From NCBI RefSeq assembly GCF_027579695.1, contig NC_083570.1, forward strand, positions 8,790,793 to 8,854,792: a stretch of 64,000 nucleotides of DNA, in the 5' to 3' direction. Source of the stretch: Neoarius graeffei. Lineage: Eukaryota > Chordata > Actinopteri > Siluriformes > Ariidae. This document shows positions 1-10,831 of this stretch, piece after piece (the stretch's first letter is position 1; every line of letters starts with the position of its first letter). Under the pieces are notes generated by a model. The model did no database searches, was not told the origin of the DNA, and saw only the letters and a list, made by a program, of their open reading frames with translations. The translations under genes and the position numbers were made by a program.

Positions 1-2254
1 ATCTCATCATGAATCAATATTGTTGATTATATTTATGATAAGACAAGTTTTCAGTCTGTTCTGATGTGAGTTCAGCAAAAATATTGAAAATGGTTCATTT
101 CTTTCTGCGTCACGTGTCTATGAGCGTCCTCTAGTGGTCAGAAATGATAAGACAAGTTTAAATTGCAGTCATTTAAATTTAATGAATAAATCACTCAATT
201 TTTCATTTTCTGAAAATTTATAAAGAAATAAATGGCTAAAGTGAGATAAAGGAATTCTTTAAAGTGAATTTGATTTTATTGTCGCCTACACATGAATGTT
301 AAATGGTAAATGTGGCCAGAGATCGATTTCTGTACTTCAATAGAAAGTATCATGTATGTCATTTATGTTCTTTTCCCATTTTGTCCTTTCTTTCTGTCCA
401 TGAAGTGTATGCGGTGAAATCACATTTTAAAATCAGAACTCCAGATAGAATTCTATAATATGCAAATACAATCGAGTTGTTATTTGGAGGCTCAGTTTTA
501 CAGAGTAGCACCACATCACTGAAACACACACACAGCCTTGAAACATCAATTCTGTATCTTCACTTAAAGACACACAAGAGGATTTACAGCAGGACCGTGT
601 CTTACTACAAGCACTAAAAACTACCACATTGTGTTCATTAAGGATGGAAATAAAGCAGAAATATTTCACTGTCATCTGCACTTCAGTGTCATTTGTTCTG
701 CTGAAATATTTTCCTCATTTTGTCAGTTTGGAATTTAGTGAGGAGTGAAAATGAATCGAAATAAATGACTTTATTACCACAAGGGGAGTCAAAACCTGAT
801 TTGATTTATTTTGCATTGTTTATTGCTAATAGAAGTCCCACTTTCTCATGAACAGATTGTTGAGATGGAAATGAAGTTGTTAGGTGAATATGTTTGAGAT
901 CAGAGATCCTGAGTCGCCTCAATCAGTCATTAGACGTGTCTTTGAGAAGTAGGAGAACACTGGAGAACCAGGAGGAAACCCACACTGACACGGGTCATTT
1001 TACCTTTGGGTCATTTTAACATTGTTAACAGACTGAAATGAATCTCCTGAAAGGCAGAAGACAGAAATCTGCGAGTAGTGTTAACACAAGACTTGATCTA
1101 ATCCCAGTCAGTGCAGGGTTCAAACCCCATCCACCAGAAACATCATTAAAATCAAAGGGAAAGGCAGAAACGAGGCGAGATCATCAACAGGAGATCTATC
1201 CAGAATAAACACGGCTCACAACTGAGGAGATTTACTAACACAGTGGAAGGGTTCACAGTTACTGTAGGATCATTGTGCATTTTATAACAACAGACAGGAA
1301 ATGAGTGGAGGAAGTGAAGTTATTCAAAATGTGTAAAGGCGCCCTCTGGTGGTCTGGAGGAGAAATGTCCAGGTTAAATATTGCAGAGTTCATCCACGTT
1401 TCTTTTATTTTTATTTGTGAACCAACAGGTCTAAAATAATTTCACTTCAATGAGCTGTTACTATAGAAACAAGGACGTATTAGTGCAAGTCCATTAATAT
1501 AAACCTGCATTACTGTCAGAGCTGCTGTTATAGAAAAATAATCAACAACTTCTGACCAATCAGAATAGTCAACTGGAACAGAATTATTTTTTTTGTTTTA
1601 TTTGATTGAAAATTAAAAGGATTTTTAAAAAAATGTTTTTCCAACAATCATGTTGAGAATCTAAATCAGGAGTCAGACCACAGACAGATCCAGTTCACAG
1701 AGACAGATTTATCATCATTATTCACACAGACAATATATGACATTAAAAGAAATGTTTTTTGGAGGAAAGTCAGTTGTAGGTTTACAGTGATTTTCACAAA
1801 CACATATTTAAGACACTGTGGTTATTTTCCACAGATTAAATAATCTAAAAATATCCATCCAAAGTGGAGAAAACCCCCGTTGCGTATCAATACAGCAGCT
1901 TGCTGACATCCTGACCTCAGTATTAAAAGCTTCTGTCTGAAAATGAGTTCAGCACAGAAACTCCATCACTGGGGGAAACTTTATTCTCCTGTGCTCTTAT
2001 CTTTTATTCTGCAAAGCTTTGACTGTCATATTTGAATAAAAAACCCGAACTCACATATAAACCTGGATTTATAAGGTTCTATCTGCGGGCCAATCATCAT
2101 CCAGGCTGAATATGGGATGAACACGACATCGGCATATTTTATAATCTAAATATTAAAATGAGTGTTTTTGTGCAGCTGGATTGTGTTCTAGTGAAACAGA
2201 CGACTGAGCAACAACGTGGCAACGTGCAGGAATTTTACAGAAAACACTACACAC
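1..2254. other. 3' flank of finTRIM copy A
   Basis: No gene is recognised here. The stretch is AT-rich and is repeated almost base for base at 56654-58910, downstream of finTRIM copy B, so it belongs to the segmental duplication. It may include the 3' untranslated region of copy A, which would read leftwards. It holds a CTCF-like motif near 1339 and a dispersed fish repeat around 1440-1620 that is also seen near 54350, 41830 and 35870. Short open frames here recur in the duplicate only because the DNA is copied. Confidence 0.6.
1339..1352 (-). promoter_or_regulatory. CTCF-like motif
   Basis: Read on the minus strand the site is CCACCAGAGGGCGC, which fits the vertebrate CTCF core consensus (CCASYAGRKGGCRS) at every position. 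The same 14 bases lie in the duplicated flank at 57998-58011. That it is bound is inference; a 14-bp match alone is weak evidence. Confidence 0.4.
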
Positions 2255-4227
2255 TTATTCTGGATCACACAATCTCACTGTAGAACCAGAAAACCAAAGG
2301 AGCCCGAACCTGAACCCAAACCCAGCGTATAGAGTCTGAGTGAATGTGGTGTGGACTCTGTGGAGGAGCTTCATCGTGTCAGAGACGCTGTAGAAGGACA
2401 GAGTTCCTGCACTGTGATCCACATACACTCCTATTCTGGAGGCTGATGGAACTATGAGATCAGTCTCAATGCTGTTGTGACAGAAAGAGAGAGAAGAAGA
2501 AGAAGAAGAACAGCACAGACTCCAGGACTGATTGTTGTATCCAAACCCACACTCATTACCCTCTCCTTTCCTTCTGATGTCTTTATATGAGACTGATATG
2601 AACACACCAGCAGCACCGCTCCGCTCCACCTCCCAGTAACAGCGTCCACACACACTCTCCTTACACAACACCTGCCTGTAGGAATCAAATCTCTCTGGAT
2701 GATCAGAGTAACGCTGCTCTCTCTCACTCCATCTCACCGCTCTGTTCTTCTCAGACAGAATGAGGCGACGATGTGCCGTGTTGGGATCCAGAGTCAGATA
2801 ACAGAAATCTAAAATAAAAGAGAAAAACAAACTGAACAATGTGAACACGAATATCCGCGCTGGGGGCGTGGTCACGAAAACAGCAGTTCGGTTGCAGTGA
2901 AAACTTTTCTCTGTAGAACCCTGACACTCCCCCCTCCCCCCACTCTGGGCTCAAGAACACAACAAAAAGGCAATAATATAACAACAGCCAATCAGAATTC
3001 AGATACGACAACCAATCAGAATTCAGATACAACAGCCAATCAGAATTCAGATACATTCTGTTGCCAAGTAAAATTGTAACCTGTCAAAGTTCTCGAGCCC
3101 TCGTGCTGTTTTACCGTTAGATCAATCACATATCAGCTTAAACTAGCATTCTAAAACTAGTTAAAGATCCCACAGAAGAGAGCGACTCCCCCTGCCAGCC
3201 TCATGGAACTGAATAAGTTGACTTAATTAAAAAGTTTACTGTTCTATGAAAGGGTGTATTTGCATTTTCATTATTATTTTACTAGTGGCATAAAATTGTC
3301 TTGAAAAGACATCAACAATAATATCGTTTATCACAATAATTTCTGAGACAATATATCGTCCAACAAAATTTGTTATTGTGACAGGCCCAGAAGCGTGTGT
3401 GTGTGTGTGTGTGCTTTAGATGTACATTTCAGAAACTCTCCTCTGCTCTGTGGTTCTGGTTCTGAAATGATCTGAACTGCTGCAGCTGTGGAGAGAAAAA
3501 TAGAAACATGAGTTTGTGTAAAAGATGGAAAGAGTTGAAAGTGATCCAGTCAGTTTATTCATTTTAAATCAGTGTTTTAGTTCAAAGTGTCGGGTGAATA
3601 AAGTGTCTGCAGAAAAGAAAGCAGGAGCATCACTAAGAAATAACACATCACTGTGTTTCTCCAGCAGGAACAGCTCCTCTTACCATGTGGAGGGATTTTG
3701 TTGAATTCCTCCTCACAGAATTCCTCGAGTCTCTTTTTCAGATCTGAGAGAGAATTCCTCACTCCATCAAATGAGAGATGTTGATGGACAGTGGCGCTGG
3801 ATGTGTGAAAATCTGGTCTGTGAAATGGAGGAGAGCGACGTCCAGAAGCTAAAACCTACAGAAAGCAAATGAAATGTAAAACCCACTTGTGATGTCAGAC
3901 AGGGACATTTATTGTTCCCTTAATGAGAGGTGTTTTAGAGAGTGTGTGAGGAACAGCTGGCTCTGTAGATCAGACAGTGAGTGTTACCTGGAGGAAATGG
4001 ATGTGATCATGTGTGTGTGAAAGCTGCTCCAGCTCAGTGACTCTCCTCTGAAGATCAGCAATCTCCTGCTCCAGTTGCTCCAGGAGTCGTTCAGCTCGAC
4101 TCAGTTCAGCCTTCTCCTGATCTCTGATCAGCTCCGTCACCTCCCAGCGCTTTTTCTCCATGGAGCTGATCAGCTCAGTAAAGATCCTCTCACTGTCCTC
4201 CACTGCTGTCTGTGCACTGAGCTGTTA

Positions 4228-4267
<40 letters not shown>

Positions 4268-4569
4268 GATTTAAAGCTCATCTATCATTCCCTCTCTTAC
4301 TGGGACTGTAAATGACTCGTTGTCCATGTTGTGTGTGTTTCTAGGAGCAGCTCTGTCTCTGCTCACTGCTCACCTTTATAGTGTTCACAGCCTGTTTCAG
4401 CTCCTGCACCTTCTTCTGCTTCTCCTGGATTCTCTGCTGGGATTTCATCTGCTCCTCCTTTAACTCACTCTGAGGACAAATAAAATACATTCAGCTTTTT
4501 ATACAGTACGAGCAAACTGGTTCCATATAAATGTCAGTTCAAAGTACATTCATGTTTGGCTCTGAAGGT

Positions 4570-4635
<66 letters not shown>

Positions 4636-6692
4636 AATGTTCACTAACTGATCTGGGCTGGGTTTCCCGAAAGCCTCTTAAGGCCAAGAAAGTTTTAAAT
4701 GACCTCTTAAGATCCATCATCAAGCTAACGTGGTTTTCCAGAACAACATCGTAGCACAAGTCATCCTTTAGTTTGCTCGGAATTTACGAGAGACCCGGAG
4801 CACTCGTTCAGAACAAAGAGCGACTCGCTCGCTGCCGAATCCACAGAATGCGCATGCGGCTCTGAGGGACTCTCACAGTCAGCGGGGGAAACTGGTGTTG
4901 AATCTGCTGGTGGTGTTCAATTAGTTTTCTTCTACATTGCAAATACATCAAGTTAATTATCAGAGGTGGACAGTAACGAAGTACATTTACTTGAGTTCTG
5001 TACTGAAGTACACTTTTTGAGTATCTGTACTTTACTTGAGTATTTTTTTTGGAAACTTACGACTTTAACTTCACTACATTTGAAAGACAAATATCGTCCT
5101 TTTTACTCCACTACATTTCTATCAAGGTCCTCATTACTCATTACTATGAAGCAGCTTTGAAAATGGATGTTTTTTTCTTTTCTAAAACGTTATTGGTTTT
5201 TCTGCAGGTGACACTGAGACAGTCTATCAGTAATCACTAGGGTCACGTCACGTCCATAGACTGGATAAAATCAAGATCAATGATTTCTCCGCAGCATTAT
5301 TTAACACGATCAGTTGATGGCAGAATGGAAGGAGGCGGTTCTTCTGGGGAATGCACACACCCACGGTTCTATAGCTAGAGCCCATGATTCAGTTTTCTGA
5401 AAGGAATAAAGAGTCATTTTGCTTTAAATGTTTGCTTTGTTTGCCTAAAACGGAGCACATCACAGCCTACAAAAACTCCCCATCCCACCTGCGGAAGCAT
5501 ATTGAGGGATATAAACGTTTTATTAGCTTGCAGTGAAGTTGTCTGTGCATTTAGTTAGTGATAATGTTGAAATAACTATGCAGTCTGATTAGTCAAATGA
5601 TTTTCTGTGGATTTGCCCGCCAAGTTGCCATAGTCTTGTCCATGGCTAATGTTTACACACAGCTAGTTAACTTGGACACTGTTAGTTATGTCCAATACAA
5701 TTGCCTTTAGCAGCTACTAATGCCTATATCGGGGACGCGAACTGCAAAGACGCTCTTTGTCCTGTTGCTCTTAGACTCCTTCTTACGAGTGAATTCCGGA
5801 AAACCACACACAGAGACAACGTTCATTCTTTAAGAGAGTCTCTCAACTCTCTCTTTAGGTCTGAAGGGCAACGTTATCAGGAAACCCACCCCGAACCAGA
5901 TTACGACCATCACTGAAGATAAATTTAACACTCTGTTCACCCGAACACAGACAATTTTAATCAGCTTTTACAGAATCCTTCTGATTGATACACACATTGA
6001 AATTAAAGTTCAAATCATATCACTGACTAAAGCACCTGTTTCTAGATGGGAAACTATAATTAAGATGATTTAATTCTGGAAAGATTTCTAGTTCTCACCT
6101 GTTTTTCAGCTCTTTCTGTTGCAACTGAAACAGCGTCATGGTTTTTATGTTTCTCCAACATGCACAAATAACAGATGCAGGTTTGATCAGTACGACAGTA
6201 GATCTCAATCAGCTTGTTATGTTCAGAGCAGATCTTCTCTTGGAGTTTTGCTGAGGCTTCAATTAATGTGTGTTTTTTCAAAGCAGGAACTTCACGATGA
6301 GGTTTCAGATGAATTTCACAAAATGAAGTCAAACAAATCAGACAGGACTTGACGGCTTTGTGTTTTCTCCCGGTGCAGAAATCACACTCCACATCTCCAG
6401 GTCCAGCGTAACAATGAGCAGGAGAAGCAGCTTGGACTTCAGTCTTCTTCTTCAGTTTCTCCACCACTTCATCCAGCATGTTGTTTCTGCGTAGAACAGG
6501 CCTTGTCGTGAAAGTGTCTCTGCACTGAGGACAGCTGTAGATGCCCTTCTGATCCTCCTGATCCCAGCAGCCATTAATACACACCTTACAGAAACTGTGA
6601 CCACAGGAGATAGTCACCGCATCCTTCAGGAGATCCAGACACACTGGACACATGAACTGGTCCTGAGCTACTGAAATACTGGCCTCGGCCAT
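2255..6692 (-). CDS. ftr: finTRIM (RING, B-box, coiled coil, B30.2) copy A, complete
   Basis: Six exons read on the minus strand: 6692-6099, 4469-4374, 4221-3988, 3855-3684, 3485-3426 and 2808-2255. All have GT/AG borders and the phases join without a break, giving about 569 residues. The start is the ATG before AEASISVAQ at 6692; an upstream in-frame ATG lacks the family context. Residues 12-60 form a C3HC4 RING (Cys15, Cys18, Cys30, His32, Cys35, Cys38, Cys54, Cys57). Residues 103-133 look like B-box 1 and 154-188 like B-box 2. About 199-310 form a coiled coil, and 386-569 a PRY-SPRY (B30.2) domain with LDPNTAH and the CYWEVERSG core. The 96, 234 and 60 nt middle exons are typical of finTRIMs. 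Family role: presumed RING E3 ubiquitin ligases of teleost antiviral immunity; the exact ftr number cannot be given. Intron 1 carries a hAT fragment and CA/TG microsatellites. Confidence 0.93.
2985..3056. repeat. 24-bp tandem repeat, about three units
   Basis: Units of the type CCAATCAGAATTCAGATAC repeat about three times in the last intron of finTRIM copy A. Copy B has the same array at about 59631-59700. On the minus strand it reads as a YLNSDWL peptide repeat, which is an artefact. Confidence 0.75.
4226..4266. repeat. (AC)n microsatellite
   Basis: A run of about 20 CA units directly beside the acceptor of finTRIM copy A exon 3. It is reduced to a few units in copy B (62401-62410) and expanded to about 40 in copy C (49575-49636), so the three genes differ in length at one orthologous spot. 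Confidence 0.85.
4576..4625. repeat. (TG)n microsatellite
   Basis: About 22 TG units followed by GA units in intron 1 of finTRIM copy A; the equivalent in copy B (62725-62742) is much shorter. Confidence 0.85.
4961..5540 (+). mobile_element. hAT-type element fragment with BED-finger exon
   Basis: The left end CAGAGGTGGACAGTAACGAA is a terminal motif known from fish hAT elements. At about 5420-5510 the plus strand reads CLLCLPKTEHITAY followed by SHLRKHIE, the C-x2-C...H-x3-H pattern of a BED zinc finger as found at the N-terminus of hAT transposases. I could not place the other end, and no catalytic part follows, so this is a 5' remnant. It sits in intron 1 of finTRIM copy A, opposite in strand, and is present in the duplicate (63073-63640), so it predates the duplication. 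Confidence 0.6.
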
Positions 6693-7274
6693 TTTCCTGA
6701 ACTCACACAGAGAGAGAGAGAGAACAGTTTTGTTTTCTCTGAAATGAGGAGTCACTTCCTGGTCCTGTGTTTGAAAGAAAGAGAGAGTGATAGGAAGAGG
6801 AGGAGCACAAACACAGAGGTCATGAACACTCTTCTATTAACCATTTCATCTCCCTTCAGTGCAGAAATATAACCCATGTAGCTGCACTGATTAGGATTAA
6901 TTTCATGACATTTTACCAAAGTTGAGTCAGTGGATTCGACTAACATGTCCAAAAAAAACAGTGAAAAAAAATTCAGAAAAATCTGGAAGTCCAACTCTCT
7001 TCCTGTAAAGGGTTTGAACACAAACACAATCCATCTCTTTTGTTTTCTCCATCACAACACACACTTCTGACCTTCACTAATTCACACATTCCCTCCTCTT
7101 TCTTGTCGAATTCAGGAAGAAACTTTCTGTCCAGGAAATGCAGAAGAGAACATCGCGATATTAATGACTCAGCAGCCAGAAAGATAAAGGTTTAGATGAT
7201 AAAAAGATGTTTTATTGCTCATTTAAACAAGTTACAGGAAACTTTTCCTTTTTTATCTGTATATTTTGTGTATA

Positions 7275-7628
7275 GGGCGGCATGGTGGTGTAGTGGTTAG
7301 CGCTGTCGCCTCACAGCAAGAAGGTCCTGGGTTCGAGCCCCGGGGCCGCCGAGGGCCTTTCTGTGCGGAGTTTGCATGTTGTCCGCATGGGTTTCCTCCG
7401 GGTGCTCCGGTTTCCCCCACAGTCCAAAGACATGCAGGTTAGGTTAATTGGTGGCTCTAAATTGACCGTAGGTGTGAGTGTGAATGGTTGTCTGTGTCTA
7501 TGTGTCAGCCCTGTGATGACCTGGCGACTTGTCCAGGGTGTACCCCGCCTTTCGCCCATAGTCAGCTGGGATAGGCTCCCGCTTGCCTGCGACCCTGTAG
7601 AAGGATAAAGCGGCTAGAGATAATGAGA
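7275..7628 (+). repeat. Mermaid/DANA-like tRNA-derived SINE
   Basis: Starts with GGGCGGCATGGTGGTGTAG and has an internal pol III B-box-like GGGTTCGAGCCCC. It then carries the conserved fish SINE core (GTCCAAAGACATGCAGG) and ends in AAAGCGGCTAGAGATAATGAG. Further copies lie near 20863, 32916 and 48165, with a decayed one near 8750. It separates finTRIM copy A from the coiled-coil gene. Confidence 0.8.
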
Positions 7629-7734
7629 TTAAGTCAATTTAATTGTAAGAAGGAAAGAAAAACAGGAATAAAAAACAAAGAAAATCACCAGTGACAGAAA
7701 TGTTTTTAATTGATCATTACAAAAATGTACTTAC

Positions 7735-9975
7735 TGATGTTGGTTTGGGAGATGTGAGTTGAGGAGGTGATGGTGGAGCAACACTGGCCTCATATTCGCC
7801 TTCACCTTCATAGCTTGAGCTCTCTGTGACCTTATCCAAAATGAGGGTCTTCACAGCTGCTAAGAATGATGGAATTTCTGGAAAATAAGGCCCACTGAAT
7901 TAACCACAACAGGACTCCAAACAAGTTGTAAATACATAACATGTAAAAGAAAATATCAGTGTAAACAAAATACACCTCCGCTCTTTTTTTGGTGTCTCAA
8001 AGTGTAATAAAATGTGTTGGTGAGGGGTTCTGAAGGCATTACGGGGTATCTGCCAGACCAATTTTGCCTCAGTGGGGCATTGAGGCAAACCCCGCTCCAG
8101 TGTTTAGCCATAGGGCCTCAACTAAAGTTTTTTCCTACAGGAAACCCTATACTACATCTGTAATTTTCCCTAAAATGTAGACAGTTATATCTTTAAGAAT
8201 TACACCAAAAATGAGGAGACTGTGATTTATTCAATCTAAAAGAATCCCTATTTTAATCTAAAAGAGATAGTTGCTTTTAACTGCCAGGTTGCGCAGCCTG
8301 GTGTTCTCCTTATGTAAAGCCTTGACTTGGGTCTCAAGATCTTTACTGGCTGCAGAAGATCCTACACTCTGCAGGTCTCGCAGTCTTTTATTCTCTTCCC
8401 TGAGGGCCCTGATCTCCTCCTCAAGTGCCTCTGAAGCAGTCTCCACTGGGCTGAGGTTAGGTTCTTCTTGGGAAAGAACCTCTAATTCAGACAGTCTTGC
8501 AGCTATGAGTCTGTAGTTTTTCTGTTGGGTAAAAATTATCAAATCAATTATGTATTAAACAATACACACAAGAGTTAGGGAAATAAAACCAAAAATTGAT
8601 TAAAATTAATAATTAAGTTAATCATAAAGTTTAATGTTTCATGGCTAGAATCTGTTTAAATTCATAGCTGTTAGTACTATAGATCCTTTTTTTTTTTTTA
8701 AAGTTGCCAGGAACTTTCTTGCACAAACTAGCAGGGCTAACATACTGTATACAGACAGACAACAATTCACACCTATGGGCAATTTAGAGTCACCAATTAA
8801 CCTAACCTGCATGTCTTTGGCCTGTGGGAAGAGGCTGGGGTACCCAGAGAGAATAGCAAACTCCACACAGAAAGGCCCCAGCCAGCCGGCAGGTTCGAAC
8901 CCAGAACCCTCTGTGAGGCGACAGTGCTAACCATTGCACCACCGTGCCGTTAGTCCCAAAACAACTACAATAAATATTTTCTATTTTCCATTGTTTGTGT
9001 TAGTCTGGCTCACAACCCAACTACAAAACTGACAGAAATGTAAAAATATATTCTCAAAATAGCTGTCATGAAAAGAACCCTATTACTTTTTTTGCAACTG
9101 GTTCTACAGTTTCCTCCTGCATGTCAAGGAAAAGTTTGTTGGGTACCCTCTTTCTCTTCTTGCTTTTTGGTAGGTCCTCTTGCAAGAGTTTCTGCTCAGC
9201 AGTCTTAAGTGTAGACTCCTTTTCTGCTGGTAAAAAATAGTAGCAAGACAGAATTTAATGCCTAGAAACAAAACTATGTGGCTTACGTCACATCAAATAC
9301 TGTATTTTACTGTCCACTTTTGTGCTCTTTTTTTTTTTTTACAGTTTTTGTATTGTTTTTCCCCTGCTTTTTTGTAATAAGTTTAGGCTGTTCATTTTAA
9401 CATGTTAAATTTTGCTGCCATGTACAGCTGCTAAACTGATTTTTACTGTCCAGTGTTGGCTGACAATGTTGACTGTGACGGTAAAGTATTCTTATTAACC
9501 CAAATCTAGGCTGGCATTCTGCAATTTGTGACTTTTTAAACAAGTGTTTAATTAGTGTTTCACTGCTAATTAAAAAATCAAATTAAGTGGGACTCATGTG
9601 ACTAATGGCCGTTAGCTAGCGAACCACTAGCTAGCGTTTAATTTGAATTTTTAGCTAGCTAGTCACTGTATTTAATAGCCTACAGCAAATGTTACTTGGC
9701 CAATAATGCAAAAACCTCAACAGGATAATTGCTATCATGATTAATGTTACATGACTAACAAAGTTAAAAAAAAAAAAACATTAAGCACTGTACTTGCCTG
9801 CCAACTGCACATTGTGGGCTGGTTCGACCAGCCACTCATTAGTTGGCCTCTTGCCATCCATGCTGCGGCACTCGACAAGATACTCCTTTTGAGAGTTTTC
9901 AGGATCGAAGTCTACGATCCAATGTACGGGGACGATACTCAACGCATCTTTATCTTTCCCCTTTGACCAGCTAAT
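7735..9975 (-). pseudogene. Coiled-coil, NLS-bearing gene (BEN-type candidate), 5' exons only
   Basis: Four exons can be read on the minus strand. Exon 1 (9975-9794) encodes LISWSKGKDKDALSIVPVHW and ends at GTACAG. Exon 2 (9223-9087) encodes a basic stretch KSKKRKRV, a likely nuclear signal. Exon 3 (8521-8282) is a clear coiled coil (ALEEEIRALREENKRLRDL). Exon 4 (7877-7735) encodes a Ser/Pro/Glu-rich linker and ends at a perfect GTAAGT. The start codon and first five codons lie at 16703-16689, on the far side of a retrovirus. This order resembles fish BEN-domain proteins, but no BEN domain is seen before finTRIM copy A, so the 3' end is missing. The simplest exon 3 to exon 4 join does not keep frame, so a small exon is missed or the gene is decayed. 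Confidence 0.5.
8745..8950 (-). repeat. Decayed Mermaid/DANA-like SINE
   Basis: Reverse-strand copy recognisable by the CAATTTAGAGTCACCAATTA block, TGCATGTCTTTGGCCTGTGG and the terminal CACCACCGTGCC. It is more diverged than the copies at 7275 and 48165. It lies in an intron of the coiled-coil gene. Confidence 0.65.
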
Positions 9976-9980
9976 GAGCG

Positions 9981-10386
9981 TGTTAGAACCTGCGTCTGTC
10001 CTAGTTCAGATGCGTCGACATAAGAGCGCTCTGGAGCAGGGTTAAAACAAACCACACGAGTTAAATCAATCTGGTTTATTCAAGCACTGCTCAGTGATAC
10101 ACAGAAAGAGCAGGGTTTATATACATCAGAAGCTTGCGTGACAAGATAAGTAAGGGGCTCGGGGGCACAAGGTGAAACTCGCCAGATAAGGAGTCGTTTT
10201 TGTTATACATGAAAGAGCAGACCATACACCCCCTAGAACAGGAGGAACCAGGAATGTGGTTTCAGCGAAACTAGAAGGTACAGAGAAAATAAAAGAGTAT
10301 GTTCTCGCGATTATGCACGTTTACCAGGGTGTGAAAGGGTCATAAAGCTCAGGACAGCTATGCACGAGAACACACACAATCTTACA
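9981..10386 (-). repeat. Retroviral 3' LTR
   Basis: 406 bp, TG...CA, matched by eye along its whole length to the copy at 16283-16688. Confidence 0.92.
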
Positions 10387-10400
10387 ATCCCCTCTTTTAT
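10387..10400 (-). other. Polypurine tract of the retrovirus
   Basis: Read on the minus strand this is AAAAGAGGGGAT, directly before the 3' LTR, where plus-strand DNA synthesis of a retrovirus starts. Confidence 0.7.
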
Positions 10401-10427
10401 ACTTTGTTTACAGAGTATAACTACAGT

Positions 10428-10613
10428 TTAGACTCTAACGTATTGACAGACATAACAAGACTGATTAGTATGTTGTTTAGCAGTCCAATTGGCAAATCGC
10501 CAAAAAACGTTGTCCTCGTGGCTGGCTTGAGCGGGATTCCCTGCTCCAAGCGCTAAGACCAATACCAGAAGGAAAGTCATACTGGTCACTGACTTTGTTC
10601 TTTCTGTGTCCAC
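10428..10613 (-). pseudogene. Short env-leader-like frame of the retrovirus
   Basis: A 61-residue frame between pol and the 3' LTR with a basic start and a hydrophobic stretch (MTFLLVLVLALGAG) like a signal peptide, then a short Cys-containing tail. Its place and shape suggest the start of an env gene. No further env is recognised. Fossil remnant. Confidence 0.4.
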
Positions 10614-10831
10614 AGGATGTAGATAGTTGAAGGTAGCCCAGGCTCACGTGTCTTCCAGATTCCTCAGTTCAGAAGTCTGCGGGACGCACCGACCATCCCC
10701 TCTTTGTAGATCAGCCGAAACCGGATCACTCCGGATGCTGGAAAGGGGATCCCTGAAAAGGCCGTCAGCTATTGTCACAGCAACTTTCTGAAACACAAAA
10801 ACCTGTTAAGCATCAACAATATAGATTTCTA

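Noticed and set aside
433-681. 82-residue frame repeated at 56991-57338
   Set aside because: It recurs only because the flank is duplicated; the second copy has a different start and length, and no domain is seen.
2751-3056. Peptide with YLNSDWL repeats
   Set aside because: Translation of the 24-bp tandem repeat in a finTRIM intron, seen also in copy B.
7028-7200. Interferon response element (ISRE) in front of finTRIM copy A
   Set aside because: AGTTTCTTCC-like and GAGAAAACAAAA stretches exist but none fits the full GAAANNGAAA consensus.
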